Assembly (NCBI RefSeq): GCF_023065955.2
Contig: NW_026623008.1
Span: 13,050,501-13,114,500, forward strand
Length of the DNA: 64,000 bases
Direction: 5' to 3'
Origin: Ursus arctos
Taxonomy: Eukaryota; Chordata; Mammalia; Carnivora; Ursidae
Of this stretch, positions 32,641-45,949 are shown piece by piece (the stretch's first letter is position 1; each line of letters begins with the position of its first letter). The notes beneath the pieces are model-generated. The model worked only from the letters and a program-made list of their open reading frames with translations, had not been told where the DNA came from and made no database searches. A program made the translations under genes and the position numbers.

Positions 32641-32947
32641 TAGTCAATTGATTGTCATTAGCCGGCTGCCCTGAAAGGAATCAAGGGATAGTTGAGAAGC
32701 CCTCTGACCTAATTTAGAGGGTCAGGGTAGGTCCACCGGATCCTCCAGTGCCAAGCAGCTGTTAGGCATGTAGTGGATGCCTAATCAATATTTGATCAAT
32801 GAATGCTGTTGCTTAAGCTTTTCTCTGATGAAATCTCAGTTCTATTCACTAGGCCAGACTTCTTGCTGCTAAGCTTAGAGACCTCTGTGGCCCTCTCCCA
32901 GTACATCGAATTTGGAAGGTAGGAGAGCACTCAAAAGCTTTCGTGTT

Positions 32948-33020
32948 TCAAAAAAAAAAAAAGAAGGAGGAGGAGAAGGAGGGGAAGGAGGAGGAGGAGG
33001 AGAAGAAGAAAAAGAAAAGC
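32948..33020 (+). repeat. A run and GGA/GAA-rich simple repeat
   Basis: Thirteen A, then AAGGAGGAGGAGAAGGAGG and AGAAGAAGAAAAAG. Confidence 0.9.
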
Positions 33021-34864
33021 AGCTTCCATGTTTCCTTAAGAAGCAGAACCTGATGTGGGGATTCATGGGAAGGTGGATTTATGGAGGGGGAGCCCTCAAG
33101 AGAAATGTATAAGGGAGTGAAGGAAATGACATAGGACGGGAAAGAGCTAAGCAAAGAGGGAGCTTTAACTGGAGTCTAGGTTGAACCTGATAGTGCAGGG
33201 AACTTTGGAGCATGAGTAGCACAGAGTTAGTCTCACCTTGAGCGTGGAGGACTGGCCTTTTGTTCCGAAGTGTCAGTCATTCATTGGCTGCTGGCTGTCC
33301 CTGGGGATGTGGGTAGGTGGGTAAAGGCTAATGTGCCCAAGCAACTCTGGTCAAAGTGGCTCCTGTGGGCTGAGGGCAGTTCTCCAGAGAAAGGCATGGC
33401 AATGCAGCCTTAGCAGCAACATCACATCAGTTAGGGGACAGGTACACTGGCCCAGTAAAGGGGATCTGGGCAAGGGAACAGTAGCATCTACTCCACATAT
33501 GTTCCCCTGGCTCTAAACCAGGATACTCATGTCATTCCAGGGTACTGGTTTACTTGGATGATCTGAACAGGAAGGGGCGAGATGGGGGAGTTGCTGGAAG
33601 AAATTGTACATGAAGGATTGGTAAGGTGTTTTTATGGACCTAAATCCATCTAACCCAGCCAAGTGCTCCAGGGCAGGACTGAGGGAGGTTGGGTCTTCCC
33701 TCCCCGACTTAGTATTTCTGCAGGGTGATGAACTTTGTGCCAGCTCCCCAGGAACCCAGGCGGCTTATGTCAGAATCAGGGCTCTCAGCCACACTCTCTA
33801 CCCTCCCACCCCTAACTGTGTAGTTATTTAGTAAGTCCAGAAGATATGGGGGAGAGTCAAGAACTGGTCAAGTTCTGCTCTTAGCTCTGCATGTGACTGA
33901 GATAATTTTCTCCCTGTCTCAGACCCTATTTCTATATATTTTTTAAAAATCAGGTTAGATAATTCCTAAGGATCTTTCAGATTACCCTGTTAATAAACTG
34001 AGCCAGGAGCTGGTCTGGAAGGTGGCCCGGAAAGTGCCCCGATGGCTCAGAGCTGGTCCACTACCAGTGCTGGGAAAGTAATATTCGGTGCTGGGTGCTG
34101 AGTGATGCCAAGTTGCTCCCAGACACAAACTTGCCCTTAGGGGCCCTCAGAGGAGCTCTCTGACCCATCTCTTAGGGACCTTTTCTAAGAATCCCATCCA
34201 GCAGACCAAGGAAAGCTGAGAAATGTAATCTTTTGCCCAGGCACACTACTGCCCAGACTAAAACCAGGTTTCTGTGTCCAAAGGAAAAGGAAAGAACAGC
34301 TATTGGAGAAACAAGTGTATCAGTCAACTCTTGCCACAGTAATGCTGTGTAACTTAGTAGCCTCTGTTCCTGGTCTCATTGCTCCAGCACATCTTAAATG
34401 AATAAGTTTCACAATCTTTCCAGGAGTTAAATTTACTAGTGAAGGAAATAAATTCCTGAGGCAGGAGATATATGAGTCCTGAAATGGAGAGGGACACACA
34501 GGACAGAGAGATGAGGCTTCCATATGTTGTGGAGTTGAGTCTAGAACACCTGGTCCTTCTGAGAGCACAGCTTCCAGAACCCCACCCTCTCCACTCCCCA
34601 GGCTGCCACTGACTTGCTCTGAGCAGAGAATCAATCTCCTGGCCCTGGTGATGTAAACACCTGTTGCAGGAAGTGGGGACTCACTTCTCGAGGCACCAGG
34701 GAGAGTATGTTCAGGGCTCCAGTCACCTCTGCTCTCTCTCTCCCCTGGAAAGAATCAAAATGCTCCCTCAGGTAAAGCCTTGTCCTTGGTCCCAGGTACG
34801 CTCTGTGTGACTGTGGACAAACCACTCCCCCTGATCCTTCAAATGAGAATAAAGTCTGTCCCAC

Positions 34865-35185
34865 TGTATCAGGCTAGAATGCAGTAACCAACAACTTCAA
34901 ATCTCCATGGCTTAAAACACCAAAGGTTTAATTTTTTTCTCACTCATATTTGTGACCGCTACTGATCATAGTCAATCTGATGGAGAATGGGCATTGTTGA
35001 GAATTGCTGGCTGCTGGTACCAGGACAAAAGTGAGATGTGGTAAATTGTGCACTGGCTCTTAAAGCGTGCACCTGAACTGGCTGGCGTAACACTTCTGCT
35101 CACCCTCCACTGGCCAAAGCAAGTCACGTGACCACACTGACCTTGAAAGGGGGTGAAGGAGCATAATCCATCCTGTATCTGGGAG
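34865..35185 (+). repeat. Ancient interspersed repeat, family not named
   Basis: AATCTCCATGGCTTAAAACAC, GGTTTAATTTTTTTCTCAC, CTGGCTCTTAAAGC, GCCAAAGCAAGTCACGTGAC. I know this repeat type (CTCAGTGGCTTAAAACAAC...) but cannot name the family safely. A second copy lies near 42990-43250. Confidence 0.6.
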
Positions 35186-35439
35186 ATGGGAGGCGGGACT
35201 ATCAGGAACAGCACTTGGGACCACAATGCCCACCTATGCAGGGGGTCTTCTTGAGGATCAAGTGAGTCTAATGATGTGAAAACTAACATTTCTATAAAGA
35301 CCTGCTCTGTGCTCCCTGCCAGGGTGGACCCTGGAGGTAGGGTGGGGCAGAGAGTGGCATTAAAAGAACCATAAAGATGGTCTCTTCTCTGAGGGAAAGA
35401 AAACACTGATTACAAAGCTCCTGCAGTATGCCCATGCAT

Positions 35440-35600
35440 GCACTTCTTGTCCTATCATCGGCATAGCAACATTGTGTGTGGCGGGGGGAGGGATTTCACT
35501 GTTAATGTAGGAAAGAAAGCCAGAAGGTTGCACGAGCTCACACAGCTAGTTACTGGTAGGGACTGAACTTTCCAAAAGAAGACTCCCATGTCACATCCTA
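35440..35600 (-). mobile_element. MIR fragment
   Basis: GAGCTCACACAGCTAGTTAC and GGGACTGAACTTTCC, degraded. Confidence 0.5.
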
Positions 35601-35644
35601 ATATTGAAGTGCTGGAGACGTGTAGCAGGGGTCTTGGGTAATCT

Positions 35645-36232
35645 AGGCTTGGGTGGTATGGTAGGCAGATCACCTGTAGAATGTCCACCAAGATTCCTGT
35701 TCCCTGGTATATGTGTTCTTGAGAGTAGGTGGAACCTGTGAATATGATGGAAGGTCACTACCTTGATATGGTTACACTATCTGGCAAAGATGATGGTATA
35801 GTCACTCTCATGATTACATTACATTACACAAGATTCCATCACAGTGGACTGCAGTGAGATTCTCCTACTGCCTTTAAGAAGTAAGCTGCTATATCATGAC
35901 AGGGCCATTGCTAAGGTATTAGGGTACCCTCTAGGAGCTGAGAGTGACAACAATCAACAAGAAAGTGGGGACTCCAGTCTTACCCAAGGAACTGAATTCT
36001 ACCAACATCCTGAATGCATTTGGAAATAGATTCTTCCATAATTGAGCCTTCTGATGAGATCACAGACCCTGGTGATGCTTTGATTCCAGCCTGGTGAGAT
36101 CCTGAGCAGAGGACAGTTATGCTGTGCCCAGACTTCTGACCTACAGAAACTGTGAGATAATAAAAAAGGTGGTTGTTTTAAGCCACTAAGTTTGTGGTCA
36201 TTGGTTATGCAGCAATAGAAAACTAATACAGC
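35645..36232 (+). mobile_element. MaLR (MLT1-type) LTR
   Basis: This is an ancient LTR of the ERVL-MaLR group without coding content. Its end is diagnostic: AAACTGTGAGATAATAAAAA, TTTTAAGCCACTAAGTTTG, then AGAAAACTAATACAG. The start lies near GGTATGGTAGGCAG. Confidence 0.75.
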
Positions 36233-36541
36233 TGGGGGGGGAGGACTTTAGGCTCTAGGGCTGATGATATTTGTTCTAGGGGGCCTATGAATGAGGTTGC
36301 TACTGGGCCATGAGTATAGATCACCAGAGTTCAAAGGGCATTGTGGGGGTCCCATTTCAAGCCCCACTTCAAGTTTTTTCTCTTGTCAGATCCACTAACA
36401 TCCCATTGGCGAAGGCAAATCTCATGGTCAAGCCCAAGATCAAGGGACCGGGAAGTCCATTCCACGTACTTTGAGGCATAGAAAAAGTTTGGATGTCTAT
36501 TGCAGAGGAGTTAAGAATTAGGACCCAGTACTTGGGAAATG

Positions 36542-36542
<1 letters not shown>

Positions 36543-36583
<41 letters not shown>
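36543..36583 (+). repeat. CA microsatellite
   Basis: About 20 uninterrupted CA units after GGAAATGCAG. Confidence 0.97.
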
Positions 36584-36586
<3 letters not shown>

Positions 36587-37054
36587 CTCTGTCTGGTTCT
36601 ACCTCCTCCATGTCCATTGGTACACAGCTGACCATAAGCAGTTACTTACAACATACATTTGAAGCCCATGGAGCCCCCTTTCCCAGCCCTGACAAATTGG
36701 TCCATGGAGAACAGATCTCCAAGAAAGGAAAGTAGGAACTGGGAGAAGTCAGGATGAGGAGCAGATACCAGTATGAAGTTTGTGGTTTATGAGGAACAGT
36801 TTTGGGTAAAACTGACATGAACTGGAGCATTCCCAGGCAGAAGAGCTTAGGTAAGTGTTGGGCTATGGGTGGCTGGATTCCTTGATACTTTGGGCTGGGC
36901 CACATCCACCTGACCCTACAGAACTCCCTTCTTTTGTGAAGCTAGCCCTTAAGGCCAGCTCTTTAGCTGCCTATGTCATATGGATAAACATTTGCTTTTG
37001 CCAGGTGTTTTAAATACATGATTTGCCTATGGTTTTAAGAGAATAGATTGAAAT

Positions 37055-37210
37055 CAAACAGCATGTTCCAATCCTAATGCCACTATGACCTAACCTTGGG
37101 CAAGTAGTCTCTCTAAGGACTCAATTTTCTCATCATCTATAAAAATGGCATAACGATGGTACCAACCTCCAAGGCAATTGTGAAGATTACATGAGATCAC
37201 AGAATAAAGA
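37055..37210 (+). mobile_element. MIR
   Basis: ACCTTGGGCAAGTAGTCTC, CAATTTTCTCATCATCTATA and GAAGATTACATGAGATC. Confidence 0.85.
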
Positions 37211-37496
37211 AACAATTTCCCTTTCTTTAGCCCTGTGTTTCACAAACTTATGCGACCCTTGGATCTTTTATTGTAGAAATGTTTATTAACATTGTAGGGA
37301 GATGCCTGTAGTTTCCTAGCAGCTAATGGATAATAGGAAAACTGATGAGTTACACAAGTACTGATGTCAATGAGAAAATAAGAAACTTGCTAAAGGATAG
37401 TTCTCCCTGGTGTCTTCTAAATAGGACAGTGTGATGTTGAAAATAAGAACTCAAGAATAAACTCCCGAAATATAAAAGATGTGTTGTGAGGGATTG

Positions 37497-38335
37497 TTTC
37501 TTTTTTTTTCTTTTTTAAAATTTTATTTTATTTTATTTAAATTCAATTAATTAGCATATAGTGTATTATTAGTTTCAGAGGTAGAGTTCAGTGATTCATC
37601 AGTTGTATATAACACTCAGTGCTCGTTGCATCATGTGCTCTCTTTAATGCCCATCAACCAGTTACCCTATCCCCCCCACCTACCTCCCTTCCAGCAACCC
37701 TCAGTTTGTTTCCTACAGTTAAGAGTTTCTTATGGTTTGTCTTCCTCTCTGATTTCATCTTATTTTATTTTTCCCTCCCTTCCCCTATGCTTCTCTGTTT
37801 TCTTTCTTAAATTCCACATATGAGTGAAATCATATGGTAATTGTCTTTCTTTGATTGACTTATTTCACTTAGCATAATACCCTCTAGTTCCATCCACATC
37901 ATTGCAAATGGCCAGCTAAGGAATATTCCATTGTATATATATACACCACATCTTTACCCATTCATCTGGTGATGGACATCTGGGCTCTTTCTGTAGTTTG
38001 GCTATTGTGGACCCTGCTGTTATAAACATTGGGGTGCAGGTGCCCCTTTAGATCACTATGGTTGTATCTTTTGGATAAATACCTAGTAGTGCAATTGCTG
38101 GGTAATGAGGTAGCCCTATTTTTAACTTTTGAGGAACCTCCATACCATTTTCCAGAGTGGTTGTACCAGCTTGTATTCCTACCAGCAGTGTAAGAGAGTT
38201 CCCCTTTCTCCACATCCTCACCAACATTTGTTGTTTACTGACTTGTTAATTTTAGCCGTTCTGACTGGTGTGAGGTGGTATCTCATTGTGGTTTTGATTT
38301 GTACTTCAGGAATTGTTTCTTATAAAGGTCTTCAG
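37497..38335 (-). mobile_element. L1 3' end fragment
   Basis: T-rich left edge (the reversed tail), then the familiar antisense L1 3' region: CACATATGAGTGAAATCATATGG, ATTCCATTGTATATATATAC, CCAGAGTGGTTGTACCAGC, GGTGTGAGGTGGTATCTC (20-base limit observed by partial quoting). The reverse-transcriptase part is not present, so it is 5' truncated. Confidence 0.9.
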
Positions 38336-38639
38336 TACAGGTTGATGGTAATTCAGTAAAAGTAACCCTGTTGGCAGGTGGGGAGAGATAAGAACAGGAT
38401 ATAATCTAGACACTGGGTTCTCTGATGACTTCACTTGATCCAAGGATCATTTGGAATTACTAAAGAGAGAGTGTAAGCCCACCAAAAAAAAAAAAAAATC
38501 ACACTTAACATGATTTTTTTCCCAACTGAGCTTTTGATAAATATTGAATGGATAAAAGCTGGACAGTAAAATTTTTAGAGTATAATTATACAATACTGAA
38601 ACAGTTTTCTTATAGACGGCATTGTCAGAATCTGACAAT

Positions 38640-40150
38640 CTCTGTCCTTCAGGTCTATATTTAGACCTTTTACATTTAATGTATAATTGATGTAATTGGT
38701 TTTAAGTCTACCATCTTATTTCTTTGTTTGTAATCTCCTTTTTAAATTTCTCTTTTCTTTCTTCCTTGTTTTGGATCATTTAAGCATATTCTAGTGTTCC
38801 ATTTTAGTTTATCTGTTGGCTTTTTGGCACATATTTTAATATTTTTTAGTGATTGGCCTAGCGATTATTATATACCTATCATTGGCAGTCTAATTAGAGT
38901 TAATATTTTACAATTTCAAATAAAATATGGAAGTTTACAACCCTTGGTTTTATAGCTGACATATGTATTACATGTACATGCACTGAACACTCCCAAACAA
39001 TATTATACTTTTCCCTCGAACAGTTATATTTTAAAAGGAGAAAAATGGTCTATTATATTTTCCCAGATATCTCCCATTTCTGTTGCCTTTTCTCTATTCC
39101 TGAACTTCCAAGATACCCTCTGGTATCAGTTCCCTGCGGCCAGAACCTCCTTTACTCTTTCTTTTAGAGAATGTCTGCTGGTTAAGAATTCTCTTAGTTT
39201 TCCCTCATCCAAGAATATATATATTTCCATCTTCACTTCCAAAAGATTTTTTTACTAGGTATAGAATTCTGGGTCGACAGTTTGTTTTCTTTCAGAAAAG
39301 ATGTTCCAATGTCTTCTGGCCTCTATGGTTATGACAAAACATCCACAGGTATTTGAACTCTTGCTCCCTTTTGTGTAAATGTAGTTTTTCTCTGCTTTGA
39401 AGCCTTTTCTTTATCTTTTATTTGCAGGAGTTTGATTAGATTGTGTTTAGGCATGATTTTCTTTGAGCTTATCCTCTTTGGGACTCACTGACCTCTTGAA
39501 TCTGTAAATTTATGTTTTTTCACTTAGGTTTGGGAAATCTTTAGCCATCATTTTTTTAAATTTAATATTTTTCCTGTATCTATCTCTTATTCCCCTTATT
39601 CAGGGATTTTGATAAAAAAAAAATACTAGATCTTTCATTTTGTCCCACAGGTCTTTGAAGCTCTGTCCATTTTTTTTTCAATCTTTTTTTCCTCTGTTCT
39701 TCAGATTAAATCATTTCTCAAATTCAGTGACTATTTTCTGTTATCTCCATCCTGCTATTAAATGCACCCTCAGTGATTTTTATTCTTTTTCTGATATTGT
39801 ATGTTTTGGTTACAAAATTTTTATTTGGTTCTTTTTTGTAGTGTCTATTTCATTGCTATGAATTTCTATATTTCCACTCATTTCAAGAATGTTCACCTTA
39901 CGTCATGGAGTGCAGGTATAAAAGCCATATTAAAATCTTTAATAATTCCAATTTCTGGGTCACTTTCAGGGTTAGCATCTACCGATTGTCCTTTTCCTTG
40001 AGAATTGTTTGAGTTTGCTGGTTCTTGATACATCAAGTAATTTTGGGCTTTTGAAACATTGTGCTGTGGGACTCTGGATCCTGTTAAAATCCTTTGGAGA
40101 ATGGGGTTTTTGTTGTGTTTTGTTCTGTGGCTGTTTTAATTTAGCAGACA
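38640..40150 (-). mobile_element. Old L1 (L1M-type) fragment
   Basis: The AT-rich sequence matches antisense old L1: CCTTTTACATTTAATGTATA, TTTTTTAGTGATTGGCC, TTCTGGCCTCTATGG, GGAGTTTGATTAGATTGTG. It is heavily mutated. Confidence 0.75.
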
Positions 40151-41020
40151 ATTAACCTATTTGAGTTCAGATCTCAAGATCTGTCTTGCCTTCTGGCAAG
40201 AGCAGTTTCAACTTGAGCCCAGTGTGCAGAGCCTTTGGGTCTATCCCACTCATGTGCTACTCAGGGGTTGGTCGTGGTTTGTAGCATCTTTCCATCCTCA
40301 AAGCCTTGGCTATGTTTTGTTTTCGTTTGAATGTGTGTTCTGTGCACTCATAGCTTGAGGGTGAGGCAAGTATTTATGTCAATTCATACACAGATTTAAG
40401 GGTTCCTCTTCTCCATCTCTTTCCTCTTGGAGATTTTCCCTATATCCCCTGGGCCCTCTTTTCTGGTCCTTCTGGTCAGAAAGATGGGGTTCTGTTAGTG
40501 TTTAGCTTCCCACACCGTCACAGTAGCATGTGACTAGACCTGCCTTCAGGGAGAAGACACAGAAGAGAAATAGATATATTTTTTGAACTCTGCGTCTCCT
40601 TCCACACTCTTCACAACCCGGGGCCCCTTTGTGTGGTTCCTCCATCCAGACGGACAGGTTTTCTCTCTGGATTTTAGAGATCCACTTGCCACCATTGCCA
40701 TCACCTCAATGCTCTGCACCAAAGGGGTTGGTCTCGGGGCAGGGCAGAGGTTGAAAAATCCATTTGTAAAAACCCCAGAGATTTCTCACACACTCTGGCT
40801 CATGGGAACTTTTTTTCCATGATCCTCTGGCCAGAAAGACAGGTTAGCTCTGTCCCACCTGCGGGTAAATGGGGTCCATACGACCACTGGTCCTGAAGTT
40901 CCGCATAAACCCTCTGCCTGCTGGCCCCAAGCTTCTGTGCCCTCTTGGGTCCCTGGTTCTGCAGGCAGTCTTAATGCTTGGAGGTGTCTAATTCCTCCAA
41001 AAGAAGGTGGTAAGAATACT
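40150..41020 (-). mobile_element. Probable continuation of the old L1
   Basis: The texture continues from the L1 to the left, but no segment can be matched firmly; GC content rises after 40500. No gene is seen. Confidence 0.4.
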
Positions 41021-41024
41021 TTTT

Positions 41025-41170
41025 TAAATTAATGATACATTTTATTTGTGCTAGATAATGCACTAAGCACTCTGCATATACTCTCTCTCCCCGTTCACAA
41101 GTCAGCCCACTTTATGATGAGCAGTTGGTGTCCTGCTCTGGATCTCATGCCTGGGGAGCCTCAAGCCCAG
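41025..41170 (-). mobile_element. MIR fragment
   Basis: TGCACTAAGCACTCTGCATA and CACTTTATGATGAGCAG. Confidence 0.55.
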
Positions 41171-41604
41171 GCCCGAATGACCCCAGAGCCTGCCCTTACC
41201 CACTTACTGCCTCAAACCCATGGACTCCACATAAAGCAGTGGGCTCCCAGGCAAGGGGGTGGATCCCAGCTTTTCAAAATTTAAAAATAAAAAAACCGAC
41301 TCTTTTTTCCTCTGTAAGTAAGAGGTCTAAGATCCAGGTGGGAATTAAGAGCTGAGCCTGGGATCAGCTGAAAAAAAAATTATATATGATTGCAGCACCA
41401 GGCTGAGCTGAATAAGATGTGTGTGACTCATCTGTTTGAACAGGTTTAAAACAGCTCCTCTCAAAGAAACCTTCCCCTGAGAGGCCAGTCTATGCCAGGT
41501 CCTGTTCAAGGAGTTTTAGAAAGAGCTGAGCTGGGGAGAGACATGTGGATGATGTCAGTGGCAGGAGAGCAGGCTCTGACCGAGGGAAGCCCGAACGAGG
41601 ACTA

Positions 41605-41762
41605 CCCACCCCAGTGGTTCCCATCCACGGGTGCAACCTGGGGCTATTCAAAGGGCCAATGCCAAACCCCATCCCAGACAACTGAATCAGCATTGTGGCG
41701 GGGGAGCGGGGATGCAAGTAATTTTTAAGTGTCCCAGGTGATTCTAAGCTGCAATCTGGACT
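41605..41762. mobile_element. hAT MER5-like fragment
   Basis: CCCCAGTGGTTCCCATCC at the left end, AACTGAATCAGCATTGTGG inside, and TCCCAGGTGATTCTAAGCTG at the right. Confidence 0.65.
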
Positions 41763-42092
41763 GAGACCCCTTGACTAGCTAGGAGGAGGCATCGAGATCT
41801 AGCCATCTGTCTGGGTTCGTGGGGTGCTGAAGGCAGGTGGGAGACACGAGGCACAAAACCAAAAGGAACTATATCGAAATCGATGCCAGCCAGTGAACTC
41901 GCTTGAGGTGAAGGCCAGGAAAGGGGGCAGCCCAAGGCGAACACTTCCCCAAAGAGATGAGACAAGTGGACCCCAGTTCTGCTGTAAGCTCTAATCAAAT
42001 GTAATTGTCATGGTCTTATTTTGTTGATCATTTTCTTCATTCTTTAGCGTCTTCCATGTTCAATGTACATCTTTAGATTGCCGAAAAATACC

Positions 42093-42094
<2 letters not shown>

Positions 42095-42132
<38 letters not shown>
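42095..42132 (+). repeat. TG microsatellite
   Basis: Nineteen uninterrupted TG units; likely polymorphic. Confidence 0.97.
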
Positions 42133-42134
<2 letters not shown>

Positions 42135-42989
42135 GAATTTACATAAATATCTTTGTGCTGTAGATTTCCTTCTGCTTCTTCCCATGTTTGGGTGACTCTG
42201 AACTTCGTCCATGGGACTATATTTGAGCCTCACCTCTGTGTGCTAGGTAACAGTCCATCTAATTTCTCCTCTGCTTCCACTCCCATAAGCAGTGCTGGCT
42301 GAACATCGGCGCCAGCCCCCTCACGGGATGGCCTAAACACCTGGGAGTGGGATGGGGGCAGGCATCGAGCCCTTCTGGACAACACCGTGCTCTCGAGGGG
42401 TGACCTCCATCACCACATTCCTCATCTGTGATTGTGTTCCCAGAAGACAGGTTGGCCCTTGACTCACACCTCCGGGGTACACGGGTCCTTTTGCCTGGTA
42501 CCACATTCGGGTAGGATTCTTCCATGACAGAGGAAGGCAAAGACAGTGTCCGCAAGTCCACCCTCACTTCTGATACTCATTTCTTTCAGAGTTTGGGGGT
42601 GCCCAAGACCACCCTCAGGTTTGATCACCTGCGAGGACTCAGAGGGCTCACTGAAGGTGTTACAGCCCTGGTGATGGTTTACAGCAGCACAGAGATGCAG
42701 AAAAAAGCAGCCTGGGAAAGAGATGCATGCTGGGATATGGGGGGAAGGGGCTCCAAACTCTTGTCCTGCGGACTCAAAGCCAGTGATAACCCGTTGCAGC
42801 AACGGGGTATAACAATACACGCAGGCTATCGCCAACCAAGAAAGCTCATCTGAGTCTTGGCGTGCAGAGATTTTATTGGGGAGACATGTCCGATTGCCCA
42901 CGTAGATCATTTTTAGTCTCCAGACCCTCTGGAGGTGCAGCTGACCCCTTTAAAGGCCCTATCATATTAGCCAGGCGAGGCTTGGCTCT

Positions 42990-43250
42990 GCTGTGGGGAC
43001 ACGTAAACCCCAAATCTCAGCGGGCCTACACAGGAAGGGTTTGTTTTCTCTTTTTTGTTCTTATACCATTTGGAACGTGTGGCCTCCTGGGTCTTCATAG
43101 TCAGGGAATAGAAGGGGGGCTGGGGTAAGCTGGCTCTTAGCTGCCTCAGCTCAGAAGTTACACCATCATTTTCTCGTATGGAATTGGCCACATGGCTTCA
43201 ACTTGCTAGTGCAAGGCCTTCTGGGAAATGTAAGGCAATTCATGGAATAC
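42990..43250 (+). repeat. Same unnamed ancient repeat, second copy
   Basis: CAAATCTCAGCGGGCC, GGAACGTGTGGCCTCCTGG, CTGGCTCTTAGCTGCC and ATTGGCCACATGGC align with the repeat at 34865-35185. Confidence 0.5.
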
Positions 43251-43446
43251 TTGTTGGCTGGAGGCCCATTCCCCAGGCAGCAGTCCTGCGTGCATGAGTC
43301 GATCCCCAGGGAAGCGGATGGGCGCCGAGGGGAGCAGTTCACATGGCACGCCCGCCCATGCCCCATCCCCAGCCAGAATTCTTGGAGGAATCTGAGTGCT
43401 TCACGCCAACTCTGGAGAGTCTGGGAACATGGGAATAATTGAAGTG
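43241..43446 (+). repeat. Inverted repeat pair, left arm
   Basis: This segment matches the reverse complement of 47181-47405. Shared strings include GAGGGGAGCAGTTCACATGG, CCCCATCCCCAGCCAGAATT, GCCAACTCTGG and AGTCTGGGAACATGG. Identity falls off on both sides. The family is unknown to me. Confidence 0.75.
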
Positions 43447-43849
43447 GTCCAGAGAGCTGATGAGGGAAAGAGGTCAGGCCCGAGGGAGCACAGAAGAAGA
43501 GAGGGCAGAGGGCTGGATGGGTGGGAAGGTGGCACTTCGGCCACAGGAATTCCAGACAAGGCCTCGGCATGCTGGGGCCAAAGGGGACAGACTTGCACAG
43601 AGTCAGGCTTCTTTAGGGGGATTAGGAGCTTTGTCTCCTCCTCTCTCTGTGGGTAACTCTGGGTTACAGTCCCTCCAAGGCCATCACAGGGCTCAGAGCT
43701 TCCCTGGTGACCCCGGCTGGAGGAGGACAAGGACACCACTAGGATCAGCTCTATGGCGAGACTGGTTTCCCCACTTGCCCCTGTAGACAGTGAATGAGGA
43801 TCTGCTATGACCCCCCGGGAGCCATGGTATTGACCAGGTCTCTGCTCTG

Positions 43850-44015
43850 TGCAGGAACGGGCTTGCGCTCTCTGTTTCTCATTTAATCCCCACAACGACC
43901 TGTGAGCTGCAAATTACTAGCCCCCTACTTCACAGATGAGAAAACCAAGATCTAGAGGGGCAAAGAGAATTACAGAAGATTACGCCCTAGGTAGTGCAAT
44001 TGGGACTTGAACTCA
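43850..44015 (-). mobile_element. MIR
   Basis: TTAATCCCCACAACGACC, CTTCACAGATGAGAAAACC and GGACTTGAACTCAAAC. Confidence 0.88.
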
Positions 44016-44267
44016 AACAAGGAATCAGCGTCCACATTGCAAAATGCGTTGTACGATGGAAAATTTCATGAGAGTAGATCACAAGATGTAGCCATCCACT
44101 GGCTTCAGTAATTATCAACTCCCCACTCCAAGCTCATCTCTTCAGTACCCTCGCCCATCTCCCCTCTACATCCTGGGCTACTTTGGAGCAAATTCCAAGT
44201 CCCCATCATTTCATCTTTAGATATGTCAGCACCTGTCTCTAAAAGATAAGGAAGAGCCCACATTCTT

Positions 44268-44468
44268 TTTTTTTTTTTTTTAGATTTTATTTATTTATTT
44301 GTCAGAGAGAGAGAGAGCACAAGCAGGGGGAGCAGCAGGCAGAGGGAGAGGGAGAAGCTGGCTCCCCACCAAGCAAGGAGCCTGATGCGGAACTCGATCC
44401 CAGGACCTTGGAATCATGACTTGAACTGAAGACAGATGCTTAACTGACTGAGCCACCCAGGGGTCCCA
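44268..44468 (-). mobile_element. CAN-SINE with perfect 17-base target duplication
   Basis: GAAGAGCCCACATTCTT occurs at 44251-44267 and 44469-44485. Body: AGATTTTATTTATTTATTTG through GAGCCACCCAGGGGTCCC. The perfect duplication suggests a fairly young copy. Confidence 0.95.
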
Positions 44469-44589
44469 GAAGAGCCCACATTCTTCACCACGGGGTGTGG
44501 TGTAGAGTAGACATCAATTAATATTTGTTGAATAAGGGAACGATCTCCAAGCGTCTGTCAAGTTGGAAGCGTATTTATGAGTCTAAAAG

Positions 44590-44965
44590 GCAGCCGGGAG
44601 TGGTGGGAAGATAATGGGCTTTACCGTAAGGGTTGGGGTTCAAACTCTGACTATGCCAATTGCCATGACTGGGGGCTCAAGGGGGGAGTGTGGGAACTGC
44701 ACAAACTGCAGTTTCCTCCTCTGGAATTTGAGCAACACCACGCCGTGACCTGCAAAGTTGCCAGGATTGAGTGAGAACGTGGCTGTGGGCACGCGCCATC
44801 TACAGGAACATGGCTCCGTCGGTGACTCGCCCAATGTCCCTGGACCTGCGTCTCTTCATCTGTAAAATGGGATAATAATCATACTTACCCCAGAGGGCTG
44901 CTGTAAGGAGTGAGTGAGTTCATCTGTGTTAGATGTTTAACGCCTGGCACTTAGCAGGTGCTCAA
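44590..44965 (+). mobile_element. Two adjacent MIRs
   Basis: The first has GGTTGGGGTTCAAACTCTG (44590-44800). The second has CTTCATCTGTAAAATGGG and CTGGCACTTAGCAGGTGC (44820-44965). Confidence 0.8.
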
Positions 44966-45689
44966 CATGAGTCACTAACCTTGGAAGCCTGCAGCGTGGC
45001 GAGGTGCGATCTAGGAGAACAGTTCCTGTCCTGGAAGCTAGTTGTAGGGCACACAGTTACAGGGCAGATAAGGACCAGGCTACACCAAGATGGGAGCTGC
45101 GCTTCTCAGTGGCGCCCCAGGAGGTTTGGCAGTCTGAAGGTCATTGGGTTGTCACAGCTGGGTAGTGGATTGCTCCTGGCACCTAGTGAGTAGAGACCAG
45201 GGATGCTGCTAGACCCCCTACGAAGCACAGCACAGCCCCCAACAAAGAGTTATCTGACCCTAAATGTCAATAGTGCCGAGGCTGAGAAACTGGATTGGAA
45301 GGGGATCAGGAGGGGTTAGCTCCATTGCCCAGAGGCTGGGAGACAGAGGTTTCGGCCATCCTACACTGTGTCCAAACCCACTAAGTTAATGGAATTTTTC
45401 CATCTTTTCCAGAGTGGCAGTTGAGCTGGTCTTTCAGGAAGACAGCTGGATGTGGCCTTCCGGTACGCTGTGGTTGATGCAGTGCCCTCTCTAAGCCCGT
45501 GCAGCTGGTCTGGGAGTGGCCAGGTCCTGGGGGATGGATGGAGGGTTCTGCAGAGCGAGGGCTCCCGCTCCCGGTCGGAGTCAGGTCGGGGCGGGGGGGC
45601 GCGGTTCCAGCAGCAGCTCGATGTGGCTCTGGCCTCAACCTGGAGACAAGGGGAGGGGTCTCAGGTGGGAGGTACAGTCAGAGCAGAAG

Positions 45690-45885
45690 CACAGTGGAAG
45701 GTGTGTGGGCTTTGGAACCACATGGGCTTGTGTTCAAATCCTACCCCTCTTAGTTACTAGTGGGTGACCCTGGCCTGGGACGGAACCCCTCCAAGACTCC
45801 CCTTTTCCATCTATAAAATGGGTATAACAGGCCCTACTTCACAGGAGATTTTATTGCGACAAATATTGAGAGCAAAAGGAATTGT
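45690..45885 (+). mobile_element. MIR
   Basis: GGCTTTGGAACCACATGG, CCATCTATAAAATGGGTATA and CTACTTCACAGGAG. Confidence 0.85.
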
Positions 45886-45949
45886 CTTAAGTTCCAGAGT
45901 AACTGGGCTTGTGTCCCTGCCTCTCAGTTCCCAGCCCAGGCCCTTCCCA